Position numbers and translations under genes: made by a program
The notes under the pieces: model-generated
Seen by the model: only the letters and a program-made list of their open reading frames with translations
Databases searched by the model: none
What the model was told of the DNA's origin: nothing
Source of the DNA: Cephalotus follicularis
Lineage: Eukaryota > Streptophyta > Magnoliopsida > Oxalidales > Cephalotaceae
DNA length: 64,000 nucleotides
Assembly: GCA_001972305.1 (NCBI GenBank)
Contig: BDDD01000879.1
Coordinates: 26,494 to 90,493, forward strand
Reading direction: 5' to 3'
Part shown: piece after piece, positions 46,107 to 57,162 of the stretch
Layout: every line of letters starts with the position of its first letter
How positions within the stretch are numbered: the first letter of the stretch is position 1

Positions 46107-47034
46107 GATATTACAAGATATAATTGCTCAATTCAGTGAGAACAAGAAAATAGCTTAAAGTGTGAAGAGAGAGCTTTTTGAATGAACTTTGAATTTGATT
46201 TGATCTTTGTATGTTTGCTTTGCTTGATCTTTGTATGTATGATATTCTCCTTCTTTTTCTGAGGTTTCAGTCTTCCTTTTATAGCCATAAAAGGTTTGTA
46301 GCCGTTGCATGAATTATAAAAGCTTTTTGATTAAAGAATGTGTAGTTGCAATCTTTGATTTTTGTCTCTGCTGGTATAAAGACGTAAACTTCTTTAAAAA
46401 GGAGTCGATGTCATTGTAGCTGATAGCCGTTGGTAGTGCTTGTACTAGCCGTTCCTGGTTTCCCGGGTCTTGTTTATTTAAAAAGGCATCGACTTCTTTC
46501 AAAAGGCGTAGATGTCTTTTCTGGGAAATCTCCAGGTATTGAAGCTTTGAACATCACATCGACTTCTTCTGTGGGAGTCGATGCATTTTCTGGGAAATGC
46601 AGGTTGCTCTAGAAAGGCGTCGATGTCCATGGAAAGGCGTCGATGTCTTTCGTACGAACGTCGATGTCTTTACTAATAAGCATCGATGTCATTGCTCGAA
46701 AAAGTCCTGTAACTTTGGCACCTAAAGACGTCGATGTCTTTCAGATAGGGATCGACTTCTTTGGTACGGACGTCGATGTCTTTGCCTGTAAGAGTCGATG
46801 TCTTTATGTGAATTTGTCCTGTAACTTCTGGCATGAAAGGCATCGATGTCTTCTTGGAAGGCGTCGGTGTCTTTCTGTACGGACGTCGATGTTATTCCTT
46901 GAAAGTCGATGTCTTCTTCTGCATATGGTATTTTTGCTTTGATATTGATCTTGTAATTCTTTGCACATTTAAGTAGACTTGTCAAATGCAAATATGTTAT
47001 CATCAAAACAAGGATTGAGACTAAATCGTCAACA
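46107..47034 (-). mobile_element. SIRE-3 3' LTR
   Basis: The minus strand starts TGTTGACGATTTAGTC after the polypurine tract. U3 has the gtcgatgtctttc array (46380-46920), then a TATA box ctataaaagg (46283-46274). Its far end is gatattacaag on plus, the same point as the partner LTR, not the usual TG…CA form, so that edge is provisional. Confidence 0.85.
46380..46920 (-). repeat. GGCGTCGATGTCTTTC array in SIRE-3 U3
   Basis: About 20 copies of gtcgatgtc/gtcgacttc in phrases such as ggcgtcgatgtctttc and acgtcgatgtcttt. They are spaced about 20-30 bp apart and lie upstream (minus sense) of the TATA box. The partner LTR carries the same array at 53614-54170, and a short related array sits in the copia-type solo LTR (54410-54490). 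Confidence 0.85.
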
Positions 47035-47666
47035 ATCTCCCCCTTTTTGATGATGACAAAAATTTGCTCAAAAAGGCAAGAATTAAAGTAATACCAATTT
47101 AAAAATATAAGTGAATATCAACTAGAGATATCTTGCAAGGATCATATTGAGTGTGCAATATTCAAATGAGTCATAAGTTTTGCTTCCTTGAACAATTTCT
47201 CCAATATATATAAGCCTTTTCTCCAAGTTAACATTAACTTTTGAGCTTAAGCTCTAAACTTCCCTTTTGTTCTCCCCCTTTGACACTAACATATATTTTG
47301 AGCTTATTCTCCCCCTTTTTTGTATAGCATCAAAAAGTACTACAAAAGGCAGAAAACGTTAGCTCCCCCTTAATATAAGGAAGGGTGAAAAGAGTGAGTA
47401 TAGGCATTATGCATAAAAATATCAAAGTATCGGCAATGAATATAATTATTGGCAATAATTGAGAAAACTCATTCATTCAACACAACTGTATCATAAATCG
47501 AAAACATAAACATTAATTCACAACATCATTTCATGAACACTTAAACATTTCATTAATATCATAAAAGTATTGACATCATTGTCTTTTACAAACAAGAATT
47601 TCATAAAGGAAATACAAATGAACATCAAGGTTCATTAAAAACAACAACAAAAATAGCAGCAAACAA
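47035..47666 (-). other. SIRE-3 polypurine tract and 3' untranslated region
   Basis: On the minus strand catcaaaaagggggagat precedes the LTR (about 47035-47052). The rest is AT-rich noncoding with further purine runs (for example gggggagaataagc near 47310). No gene is seen. Confidence 0.8.
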
Positions 47667-49000
47667 TCAAGAGGTAGCAGGAGGGGTATTGGAATCGGAT
47701 GATTCATCGCCTTCATCGCCCGAAGTTTCTTCGCAACGATCGATAGTCTTGGAGTCGGCAAGCTTACGTTCCATTCTTTTAAGACACCTCTTAAAGACTC
47801 TTAGATCGTAGTAGACGGTGTCATCAACATTTTCGTATTCGGAATGAAGTATTTTATGATCGTTCTCCAATCTACCGAGTCGCGTGTTGACTTGCTTAAA
47901 TTTATCATCAAGCGAGGCTTGCATGGAAGCAAATTGAGAACGCATGAACTCCATCATCCTGTCATAATCGGTGGTGGATGAGGAGCTTTGAGCTTGAGGA
48001 GGAGCAGGGGCAGCTTCTCCTTGAGCTTCCCAAGGAGGGTTCTCTTCTTGCTCTTCAATAGCAATCCTAGGCCCTTGATCCACTTTGGGGCAATTGGTCC
48101 AGATAACTTCCTGTTTCTTCCACCCCATCCGATTCAAAGTACTCTTATTGTATGTGTCTTCTTTCTTCAACTTGGTTGCAATCTCTCTTCTAGCCGAATA
48201 TGAAAGTGTTGCAAGACTTTGGTGAGAATGGATCCGAAAGGGAGTACGGATTTCTTTTGTGAGAATGCTCTAACCATAGTCTTGAGCATAAGGAGAGGAA
48301 AACAAAACTCAATTTTGGATAGGATGCACCACATAAGAAAAACTTGCATCCTAGACAATTTTGCATACCCTCCACCGGTGGGTAAAAATTGATGTACAAT
48401 GAGATGGTGGAGAAATCTATGATCTACTGACAATCGATTTGTGGTTAGTGCCATATTTGGATGTACATTTGGATCGTTAGGGTACAAAATCGACAAAATT
48501 TGGTTAGGGTGAAAACCCTCAACCTCCGGCCACTTTTTGTGTTCAAACACATATAGACTGGTGTGTGGAATATGTAAAATAGAAGCTAGAATCCTAGCAT
48601 CTAGATAGATCATTTCTCCTTTAACAGAAGAAGAGAGGGCAAATTCCTCATTTTGGTTAGAAACCATCCTAAGGTTAGAATAAAATTCCTTGACCAATTT
48701 GATGTAAAAAGGGTCAGAAATTTGTACTAGGGGAATGAGATGGAGGTCCTCTAACCAAGATACAAATGAAAACTTGGAGGAACAGAAATTTAAGTCAATA
48801 TTTCTGCCTCCCATGACTCTTTTGTCAACAAAAGCTACACTTCTCAAAGGAATAAGGGCTTGCTCTTCGGATTCGGAAGCCGATTGGAGAGCAGGGTCGG
48901 GAGAAGGTTCTCTGATCTCAAGCCTCTGCTTTTTAGCAGATTTCGGAGGCTGAGAGGATGAGGCACCCTTCTTTTTGCCACCCTGTTTTGTCCTGACCAT
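47667..49000 (-). pseudogene. SIRE-3 post-pol gene (two frames)
   Basis: The likely start is MVRTKQGGKKKGASSSQPPK at 49000, a basic nuclear-localisation-like N-terminus. A domain follows with FVSWLEDLHLIPLVQISDPF, YIKLVKEFYSNLRM, LDARILASILHIPHTSLYVF and HRFLHHLIVHQFLPTGGGYA, which resembles the putative plant transposon protein domain. The tail (47667-48170) is Gln/Pro/Ser-rich with a coiled coil (MRSQFASMQASLDDKFKQVN) and ends acidic. No membrane segment is visible, so it does not look like an envelope. It is the best-preserved of the three copies. The role is unknown. Confidence 0.75.
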
Positions 49001-49204
49001 TTTATCGAACAGATGGTGTGCACAAGAGAAATACACAGAGAATGATAAAAACGGATGATTTGGACGACACGAAAACAGTTGTTGAGGATGGATAAGGAAT
49101 CAGGGAATGTATTTCGACCAAATAAAATGATTTTTGAAGAAAAACGAAAAGAGAAAAAAAATTTGAAATCTCAGAAATGGAGGTAAAGTGAAGAAATGAA
49201 CATG

Positions 49205-49470
49205 AGGTCGACTTTTTATGAAGAAGTCGATTTCTGAGTAAAAGACGTCGACGTGATTAAAAAAGAGGTCGACGCGTTCTTTAAAATAGAGCTACAAAAA
49301 CGGTACGTTTTGAAAAGCATCGACGCGATTTAAAAGTAGTCGACGTGTTTAAAAGAGATCGATGTTTTTCAAAAAGAATCGACGAGATTTTCATAAGTCA
49401 GAATTTTTCCATAAAAGAAGTCGACGTTATTTTATAAAGCATAGAATTTCCAGAAAAGAAGTAGACTCTT
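49205..49470 (-). repeat. GTCGAC array upstream of the SIRE-3 post-pol gene
   Basis: Plus-strand words include ggtcgactt, aagtcgattt, aaagacgtcgac (49241-49252), ggtcgacgcg, catcgacgcg, agtcgacgtg, gatcgatg, aatcgacg and aagtcgacgtta. The 12-mer aaagacgtcgac also occurs in this element's 5' LTR (53614-53625). The array occupies the same place, between RNase H and the post-pol gene, as in SIRE-1 and SIRE-2. Confidence 0.75.
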
Positions 49471-49577
49471 TTGTAAAACAGAACAGAAAAATCAAGCAAA
49501 AATAGAGCAAAAACTGAAAATCAAACATCATATCAAATATGCATTCAATCAAACATATCATTCAGACATCATAAACA

Positions 49578-51986
49578 TCATTCAATCTCACATAAACCTA
49601 ATTCTCCTCTAAACTTAGAAAAAGTGTTCTCATCTAAGGGTTTTGTGAAAATGTTCGCGACTTGTTCTTCGGTCGGGACGAAAACTAGTTCTATATCACC
49701 CTTTTCAATATGGTCTTTAATGAAGTGATATCTAATGTCTATGTGCTTGGTTCTTGAGTGATGAACTGGATTTTTCCCTAAGCAAATAGCACTAGTGTTA
49801 TCACACAAAATTGGTACTTTTTCAATAGTAAACCCATAATCAAGGAGTTGTTGCTTCATCCACATTACTTGTGCGCAACAACTGCCTGCGGCAATGTATT
49901 CAGTTTCGGTAGTTGAAAGAGCTACTGAATTTTGTTTCTTGCTAAACCAAGAAACGAACATATTGCCTAAGAATTGACAAGTACCACTTGTGCTCTTTCT
50001 ATCCACTTTATATCCTCCGAAATCGACATTGGAGTAAGTGTGTAGGTCAAATGATGATTTCCTAGGATACCATAATCCTAAGGTCGGTGTATATGCTAAA
50101 TATTTGAAAATGCGTTTTACGGCATGCAAATGTGATTCTTTGGGACAAGCTTGAAATCTAGCACACAAACAAACACTAAACAATATATCCGGCCTACTTG
50201 CCGTTAAATAGAGCAAAGATCCTATCATACTCCTATATAGTTTTTGATCGATTGACTTACCTTGCTCATATTTGTCAAGCTTTGTTGTTGTGCTCATGGG
50301 TGTCTTGTTCTTTTTAGCACTCTCCATCCCAAATTTCTTAAGTAAGTCCTTGACATACTTTGATTGATTGATGAAGATGCCTTCCTCCAATTGTTTGACT
50401 TGAAGTCCGAGGAAATAATCGAGCTCACCCATCATGCTCATTTCGAATTCCACCTGTATAATCTTAGCAAAGTTCTTGCACAAGTTTTTGTTAGTAGAAC
50501 CGAATATGATATCATCTACATATACTTGAACAATCAAAATTTCATTATTGACAGATTTTGTAAAAAAAGTAATGTCAATAGTGCCTCTTTTAAAACCATT
50601 TTCAAGTAAGTATCCACTAAGCTTTTCATACCAAGCTCTTGGAGCTTGTTTTAGTCCATATAAAGCCTTTGAAAGCTTAAAAACATGATTGGGATAATGA
50701 GGGCTTTCAAACCCGGGAGGTTGTTCCACATATACTTCCTCCTTTATTAACCCATTTAAAAAAGCACTTTTGACATCCATTTGAAAAAGGGTAAAATCTT
50801 TAAAAGATGCATATGCAAGCAACATGCGAATTGATTCTAATCTTGCTACTGATGCATAAGATTCATCAAAGTCAATTCCCTCTTCTTGGGAATAACCCTT
50901 ACCCACAAGTCTAGCCTTGTTCCTAATTACAATACCTTGGTCATCTACCTTATTCCTATAAACCCATTTTGTATCTATTATATTTTGATTGCTAGGTCTA
51001 GGTACTAGGTTCCATACTTTACTCCTGTCAAATTGGTTCAATTCCTCTTGCATGGCATTGATCCAATTTACATCTTTTTCGGCCTCATTTATATTTTTAG
51101 GTTCGATTTGAGATAGAAAAGCAATATAATTATGATTAATGCTACTTCTAGTAGAAACACCTAATCTAGGGTTACCTATAATAGCTTCATGAGGATGTCC
51201 TCTTACCACCTTCAAGGTTTGATCATGAAGAGCTTCTTGATAGTCTTCTTGAGGTGCATCTCCTTCGGTAGTTTCCTCCCTTTTAGCTTCATCTATATTA
51301 ATCTTGCTAACACCATTTTCAATGAAATCTACACAATCATCAACATTAACTTCTTGTGGAAGTTTAGGGTTAGATTCATCAAAAATAACATGCATTGATT
51401 CTTCAACTAATAGAGTTCTTTTGTTAAAACATCTATAAGCCCTACTAGTGGAAGAATAACCAAGAAATATGTCTTCGTCGACTTTTGAGTCGAATTTTCC
51501 AAGATGCTCTTTTCCATTATTGTGGATAAAGCACTTGCATCCGAAGGTGTGAAAATAACTAATGTTAGGCTTTCTCCCCCTCCATAACTCATATGGAGTC
51601 TTTTTGAGAATATGCCTAATTGATATGCGATTAAGAATATAACATGAAGTATTTATTGCTTCAGCCAAAAAGTATTTTGGTAAATTATTTTCATTCAAAA
51701 GTGTTCTACACATTTCTTGTAGAGTTCTATTTTTCCTTTCAACAACCCCATTTTGTTGAGGTGTTCTAGGAGTGGAGAACTCATGAATAAAACCGTTTTC
51801 ATTACAAAAGTTTTCAAACAAATGATTTTCAAACTCCTTTCCATGATCACTTCTAATTTTAGAAATTGAAGTGTCTTTTTCATTTTGAACGATTTTACAA
51901 AAAATTAAAAATTCTTTAAAAGATTCACTTTTGTGGGCTAAGAAAATAGTCCATGTATATCTAGAAAAATCGTCTACAATGACCAT
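49578..51986 (-). pseudogene. SIRE-3 integrase core, reverse transcriptase and RNase H
   Basis: The longest open frame in the window has 802 codons. It reads [60 protein letters not shown], then RT with [41 protein letters not shown] and the catalytic [31 protein letters not shown], the RNase H block [18 protein letters not shown] and [20 protein letters not shown] follow, ending [20 protein letters not shown]. Known roles are cDNA synthesis and insertion. This part looks whole, while other parts of the element are broken. Confidence 0.93.
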
Positions 51987-52085
51987 GGCATAAGATTTTC
52001 CTCCTAGGCTTCTAATATCTATTGGTCCAAATAAGTCTATATGTAAAAGTTGTAAAGGTCTAGTTGTAGATACAATGTTCTTACT

Positions 52086-52613
52086 TTAAAAAGAGGCTCT
52101 AGTTTGTTTACCATATTGGCATGCATCACAAACTCTATCTTTTTCAAAGCTAATCTTAGGTAGTCCTTTAACTAGTTCATGTTTCAAAAGTTTTGAAATG
52201 GTTGACATTCCTACATGACCTAATCTTCTATGCCATATCCAACTATCATCATTCATGGAAACTAAGCATTTAATATTAACTAAGTCATATATGTCTACTA
52301 CATATACATTTCCATGCCTATGTTCAATAAATTTTACTTGACCACTATTTATGTCTATGACTTTGCATAGGCCCTTTTCAAAAGTGACCTTACAATCTTT
52401 GTCACATAATTGACTTATGCTCAATAGATTGTGCTTGAGTCCATCAACGAATAGCACATTGTGAATAGAAGTTTTGAGATTACCTATGGAGCCAACACCT
52501 TTGATTTTTCCTTTTGCATTGTCTCCGAAAGTTACTTCTCCTCCTTCTTTTGATTCATATTTGACGAAGAGACTCTTGTCACCCGTCATATGCTTGGAGC
52601 ATCCACTATCCAA
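52086..52613 (-). pseudogene. SIRE-3 protease tail and pre-integrase finger
   Basis: The minus-strand frame begins at the protease active-site block DSGCSKHMTG and continues VTFGDNAKGKIKGVGSIGNL, LLSISQLCDKDCKVTFEKGL. The pre-integrase zinc finger is [20 protein letters not shown] … [14 protein letters not shown]. The matching SIRE-1 region is 1090-1620. It is part of a fossil pol. Confidence 0.87.
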
Positions 52614-52846
52614 GTACCATTGTGTTTTCTTGGATAATGCCTTTAAGCAAACCTACAAACACCAATTTCAAATTTTTGTTTGAGGTACCCAACAAATCTT
52701 GGGTCCTTTAGGGTTAGTCAAAATGGTTCCTTTGGGAACCCAACTTCTTTTAATTCTAGAGAAGTTCAAATCATTGAGTACATTTTGTTTATAAAATCAT
52801 GATGTAGAAGTATGGCCGTATTTACCACAAACATTGCAAGATACAA

Positions 52847-53338
52847 CTACATGTCTTTTATGCACATTATTTCTTCTATGAAAGCAAGATGAAAATGCAT
52901 GACCATATTTACCACAATGTGTACACATGATATTTTCTTACTCATGGCATTTTTCTTATGATAACATTGTGAGTGTGTGTGTCCATGTTTTCCACAATAA
53001 TCACACATGGTTTTCTTTCTAATCTTGGCCTTATAAACCTTTTCTTTTTCAATTTTCTCCTTTCTATCGAAGAACGTTTGATAAAGCTTGACATTATTCA
53101 TTTCTTCAAATCCTAGTCCCGCTTTATCAAATACGCATCTTTGCATCCCAAGAAGTTTTTCAAGCGTCTCACTACTATTAGAGAACTTTGAAAAGGTTTT
53201 CTTTAAGGCGTCTATCTCCTCCTTGAGAATTTTGTTCTCCTTTACAAGGTAAGCTATTTCATTTTCAAGGAGGTCTACCTCAATTTCATTTGAGGTTTCT
53301 TCCTTAGCCAATTTTAGTTCATCATTTTCATATGTCAA
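52847..53338 (-). pseudogene. SIRE-3 gag tail, coiled coil and zinc knuckles
   Basis: The coiled coil (YLVKENKILKEEIDALKKTF) leads to LLGMQRCVFDKAGLGFEEMN, a basic linker, and knuckles beginning CDYCGKHGHTHSQC. Further knuckle-like units (CTHCGKYGHAFSSC and CNVCGKYGHTSTS types) lie toward 52800, three in all against four in SIRE-1. The segment lies next to the 5' LTR, and the usual primer site and gag start are not seen between them. Confidence 0.8.
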
Positions 53339-53342
53339 TATG

Positions 53343-54270
53343 GATATTACAAGATATAATTGCTCAATTCAGTGAGAACAAGAAAATAGCTTAAAGTGTG
53401 AAGAGAGAGCTTTTTGAATGAACTTTGAATTTGATTTGATCTTTGTATGTTTGCTTTGCTTGATCTTTGTATGTATGATATTCTCCTTCTTTTTCTGAGG
53501 TTTCAGTCTTCCTTTTATAGCCATAAAAGGTTTGTAGCCTTTGCATGAATTATAGAAGCTTTTTGATTAAAGAATGTGTAGTTGCAATCTTTGATTTTTG
53601 TCTCTGCTGGTATAAAGACGTCGACTTCTTTAAAAAGGTGTCGATGTCCTTGTAGCTGATAGCCGTTGGTAGTGCTTGTACTAGCCGTTCCTGGTTTCCC
53701 GGGTCTTGTTTATTTAAAAAGGCGTCGACTTCTTTCAAAAGGCGTTGATGTCTTTTCTGGGAAATCTCCAGGTATTGAAGCTTTGAACATCACATCGACT
53801 TCTTCTGTGGGAGTCGATGCATTTTCTGGGAAATGCAGGGTCCTCTAGAAAGGCGTCGATATCCATGGAAAGGCGTCGATGTCTTTCGTACGTCCGTCGA
53901 TGTCTTTACTAATAAGCATCGATGTCATTGCTCGAAAAAGTCCTGTAACTTTGGCACCTAAAGACGTCGATGTCTTTCAGATAGGGATCGACTTCTTTCG
54001 TACGGACGTCGATGTATTTGCCTGTAAGAGTTGATGTCTTCATGTGAATTTGTCCTGTAACTTCTGGCATGAAAGGCGTCGATGTCTTCTTGGAAGGCGT
54101 CGATGTCTTTCTGTACGGACGTCGATGTTATTCCTTGAAAGTCGATGTCTTCTTCTGCAGATGGTATTTTTGCTTTGATATTGATCTTGTAATTCCTTGC
54201 ACATTTAAGTAGACTTGTCAAATGCAAATATGTTATCATCAAAACAAGGATTGAGACTAAATCGTCAACA
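53343..54270 (-). mobile_element. SIRE-3 5' LTR
   Basis: This 928-bp copy of 46107-47034 has the TATA box ctataaaagg on minus (53520-53511). The palindrome array lies upstream at 53614-54170. Most of the roughly 21 differences from the partner fall in or near the array words. Confidence 0.87.
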
Positions 54271-54271
54271 G

Positions 54272-55227
54272 TGTCAAATATCGGTTATGTGGATTTGGCA
54301 TTTTGTGGAAACATATATGTTTGATCTTACTTAACCAATATTGGAAGGGTACATGAGATCACTAAAAGAGTTAGACTCTTAATGCTTCACTAGCCAGACA
54401 AAGATGTCGATGTCTTTTAGATAACATCGATGTTTTTAGTGCCACATTGCATGGACATCGATATCCTTTGGAAGGCGTCGACGTCTTTGAGCAGGACGTG
54501 CAACCTGTGCACAACCTCACATCGTGGGCACGTTTTTTCTCACATCTTCAGCCGGTTTCTCCTGATCTTACACGTTTTAGAAACATGGGAATCATGGCTT
54601 CGGACTCCCAGGGAGTGAGGACCATGATCCTATGTGAATGGGAGATTGGGAGAGAGAAAAGAGGTTAGTAATAGGCATTTTCTGTAGAAAATGAATAAGA
54701 GAAAATGTTGGAGTTTTGCTGGGCAAGAGAGCTCGGATTTCACTCTGCAGATTGTGTGTTCCTTTCATCTGTGATACACCAAGCAAGAGCTTATCTAGGG
54801 TGGATTGATCATTGACTTCATTGGTCAATATCAATTTACTTTTTCTAAGCTAAGTGAGAGAGAGAAAGTTCATGCACTTGGTTATTGCTGGTTGGATTGC
54901 TTGTTGTTCCTGAGACTTGGAGAACATCAAAGGGGAATCTACTCAAGCGTGTAGTGGCAAAGAAAGAAGGAGCCTTCACCCTCTGGTATATTTCTTGGTC
55001 TTTCTTTTCTTGCCATGCTTGTGTGTCACCATTGTTTGCAATGGTGACACCAATTCAATTATGTTGATGTTGTGGTGATCCATGTGGTCTGTGGACGTGC
55101 CATAATGGACTAGTTACGTTTTTATTGGGTGTTATTCCGCTGCCATGATTGTTTGTTTTGTTTTGTTCTACACCCTACACACCATAGTCCATTTATGGTT
55201 CCGGTTTCGGTTTATCCGTTTCCAACA
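54272..55227 (+). mobile_element. Copia-type solo LTR, about 956 bp
   Basis: It starts TGTCAAATATCGG and ends CCGTTTCCAACA, a common form for plant copia LTRs, with a ttattccgctgcc block near the end. It has a small GTCGAC-type array (54410-54490: gatgtcgatgtc, ggcgtcgacgtc). No primer site follows and no coding region is attached. It sits one base from the SIRE-3 5' LTR. The plus orientation is favoured by the end block but not certain; its target duplication is unclear. Confidence 0.6.
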
Positions 55228-56949
55228 GATTGAGCTCTCCTCTACCAACATCCCAAGCACAACATCCAGGTGTTGAGCATGCATCCCAAGCATTGCAGCG
55301 TTGTGCGCCAACATCCCTTGGGAAGCGCCCGAGGAGCCTACAATGGCTTCCTCTGCCATATGAGTCTCCCTTGCCAGGCGCCCGAGGATCCAACAATGGC
55401 GTCATTTTCCATGTGAGTTTCCTCTGCCATACGCCTGAGAAGCCATTCCTACATGCCCGAGACGCCATGAGCTGAGGTGGCCATGCGTCCGAGGAGCCAC
55501 ATGCCGAGATAGCCAAGTACTGAGCCCTCCTTTGCCATGCACCGAGCCCTCTTCATACATGCGTCCTCAGCATGTAACGTCATTTCCAAAGCTCTCCACT
55601 GCCATGCCGAGCTTCCTCATGTCATGCGCTGTAGCCGGCGAAATGGAAGGCAACTGTACAGTGTCTCGCCTATATACCGAGTATGAGCGCTTTGCATACG
55701 AGCGTGTGCTCGGGTAGTGCATGGTAATGTCTCCATGCATGCATAGCCCCTGTAGCATGCGTTATGCGCCCGACCTTAAATGCCTGGATGTATAATGCAA
55801 CTGGAAAATGGATTATAATAATGATAAGCGCAGTATAATAATGATAGGTGCAGTAGAGGGATGATAAGTGCAATATAAGTATAGGAATGATAAGTGCAAT
55901 ATATATATGGATAGTAAGTGTAGTGCAAAATAGTGTAAATGTAGTGTAATAAAGTGATAAAGGCAGACCCTGCAGTGAATGGAAACGTAGTGATAATGCA
56001 CTGTTAGTGTAATATTAATGTAGCATAGCGAAATGTAATGTACTGGATCACCATCGAGATGAGCCCTACGGGGATCACCACTGAGATGAGCTAGTAAGGT
56101 TATTTCTAAGATGACCTAATGGGTCACAAAATTGAGCTGAACCAGGTAGGTCACCGAGATAGCCGAGTGGACCACTGACTGAGATGAGCCATTGGATCAC
56201 CAACCAAGATGAGCCGATGGATCACCAACAGAGTTGAGCCGCGCTGACTGAATGACTGTTATTGTATATTGTAATAGTGAATGTCTACGTTCCTCTCGTC
56301 TCTCTATAATGCCTAGAGCGCGTATATTTCTCTTCCTAAAGCCGAGGACTGAGGAACTGGTCTGCCTAAAATGTAATGTTTATTCCCGGCTCATCTGCCT
56401 TTAACGTCTGGAGTGCGTTACCGCTCCTCCTTAAGTAGGGGATGCTGATGAAGGATTTATAATGATTGTTAGTGATTGTAATGATTGTGAATAACAGTTA
56501 TGGACTATATGGATTGTACCGTTATTGTATCTCTTATTTGTATCGCGTATGCTTGCTTCATATGCATTTCATAAATGCATGGTGGTAGTACCTACACGAC
56601 CAGGGGTCGCTGACCCATTGCATTTTAATGTCATGGGTCAGGTACGGGTAGAGCCTTGCAGATAGCTGAGGATTGAATCCGTAGGTGAGTCTCCTCCCTT
56701 TCATTGCAGTTTGACGACCCAGGAGCATAAGGATATTGTATTTTTGTTTTATGACCTACCGACTTGTGGCAGAGCTGTTGTGAACAGTGTTGTACATAAC
56801 TGGGTTATATCCACTCAAGTGATATTTTATTGGATTTATTCCACGTGCATTTTAAATGTTTTTAATTATTCCACTAAATTGGAAATGAATAGTACTGTTC
56901 GTAGCGCGTCAACCCTTGGGGGTTGACCCTTGGGGTTTGGGGCATTACA
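55228..56949 (+). mobile_element. 3' portion of a chromovirus-type LTR, with GC-rich and ATGAT repeats
   Basis: It opens with GC-rich ccgaggagcca/catgcgtccgag words like 45236-45895. AT-rich tandem words (aatgataagtgcagtata, 55810-55930) come next, then gatcaccaactgagatgagcc-like repeats (56045-56240). The inverted repeat ctgacccat…atgggtcag (56610-56641), shared with the solo LTR at 15153-19108, follows. It ends ttggggcattaca at 56949. It is a gypsy LTR end, with its start not identified; it may pair with 44986-45895. Confidence 0.6.
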
Positions 56950-57162
56950 CGACCTTTATTTATTCACCACTACTTTTTTACTTGTATTAATTTTTTGAAC
57001 ATGAAATTTAATGTGAGAAAGTTGTGGAAAAGCTTGAATAATTTGATATTCCAAGTAGTATTTTGTTAATGTTTTTATCTGTATAGAGAGGTAAGTGTGT
57101 ATGACTTAAAACATTACACCATTTGTATCAAGTTTGGAATACTCTGTAGTGTTGCCTTCAGC
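56950..57162. other. AT-rich sequence, nothing recognised
   Basis: 213 bp of AT-rich sequence between two LTR-type elements, without open frames or repeats I can name. It may be old target DNA. Confidence 0.5.

Larger units (their letters stand above)
46107..54270 (-). mobile_element. SIRE-3: Sirevirus-type copia element, both LTRs, youngest-looking
   Basis: On the minus strand are the 5' LTR (54270-53343), gag tail with knuckles (53338-52847), protease/integrase (52613-52086), a long integrase-RT-RNase H frame (51986-49578), a motif array (49470-49205), the post-pol gene (49000-47667), the polypurine tract (47050-47035) and the 3' LTR (47034-46107). Both LTR copies are 928 bp and differ at about 21 positions by my count (2.3%). 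At 1.3e-8 per site per year that is just under one million years. It is broken, with a handful of breaks. The flanks (atgcc and gtgtc) do not form a target duplication. Confidence 0.88.

Noticed and set aside
54592-54834. Minus-strand open frame of 80 codons
   Set aside because: It lies within the copia-type solo LTR, has no recognisable domain and no conserved counterpart.
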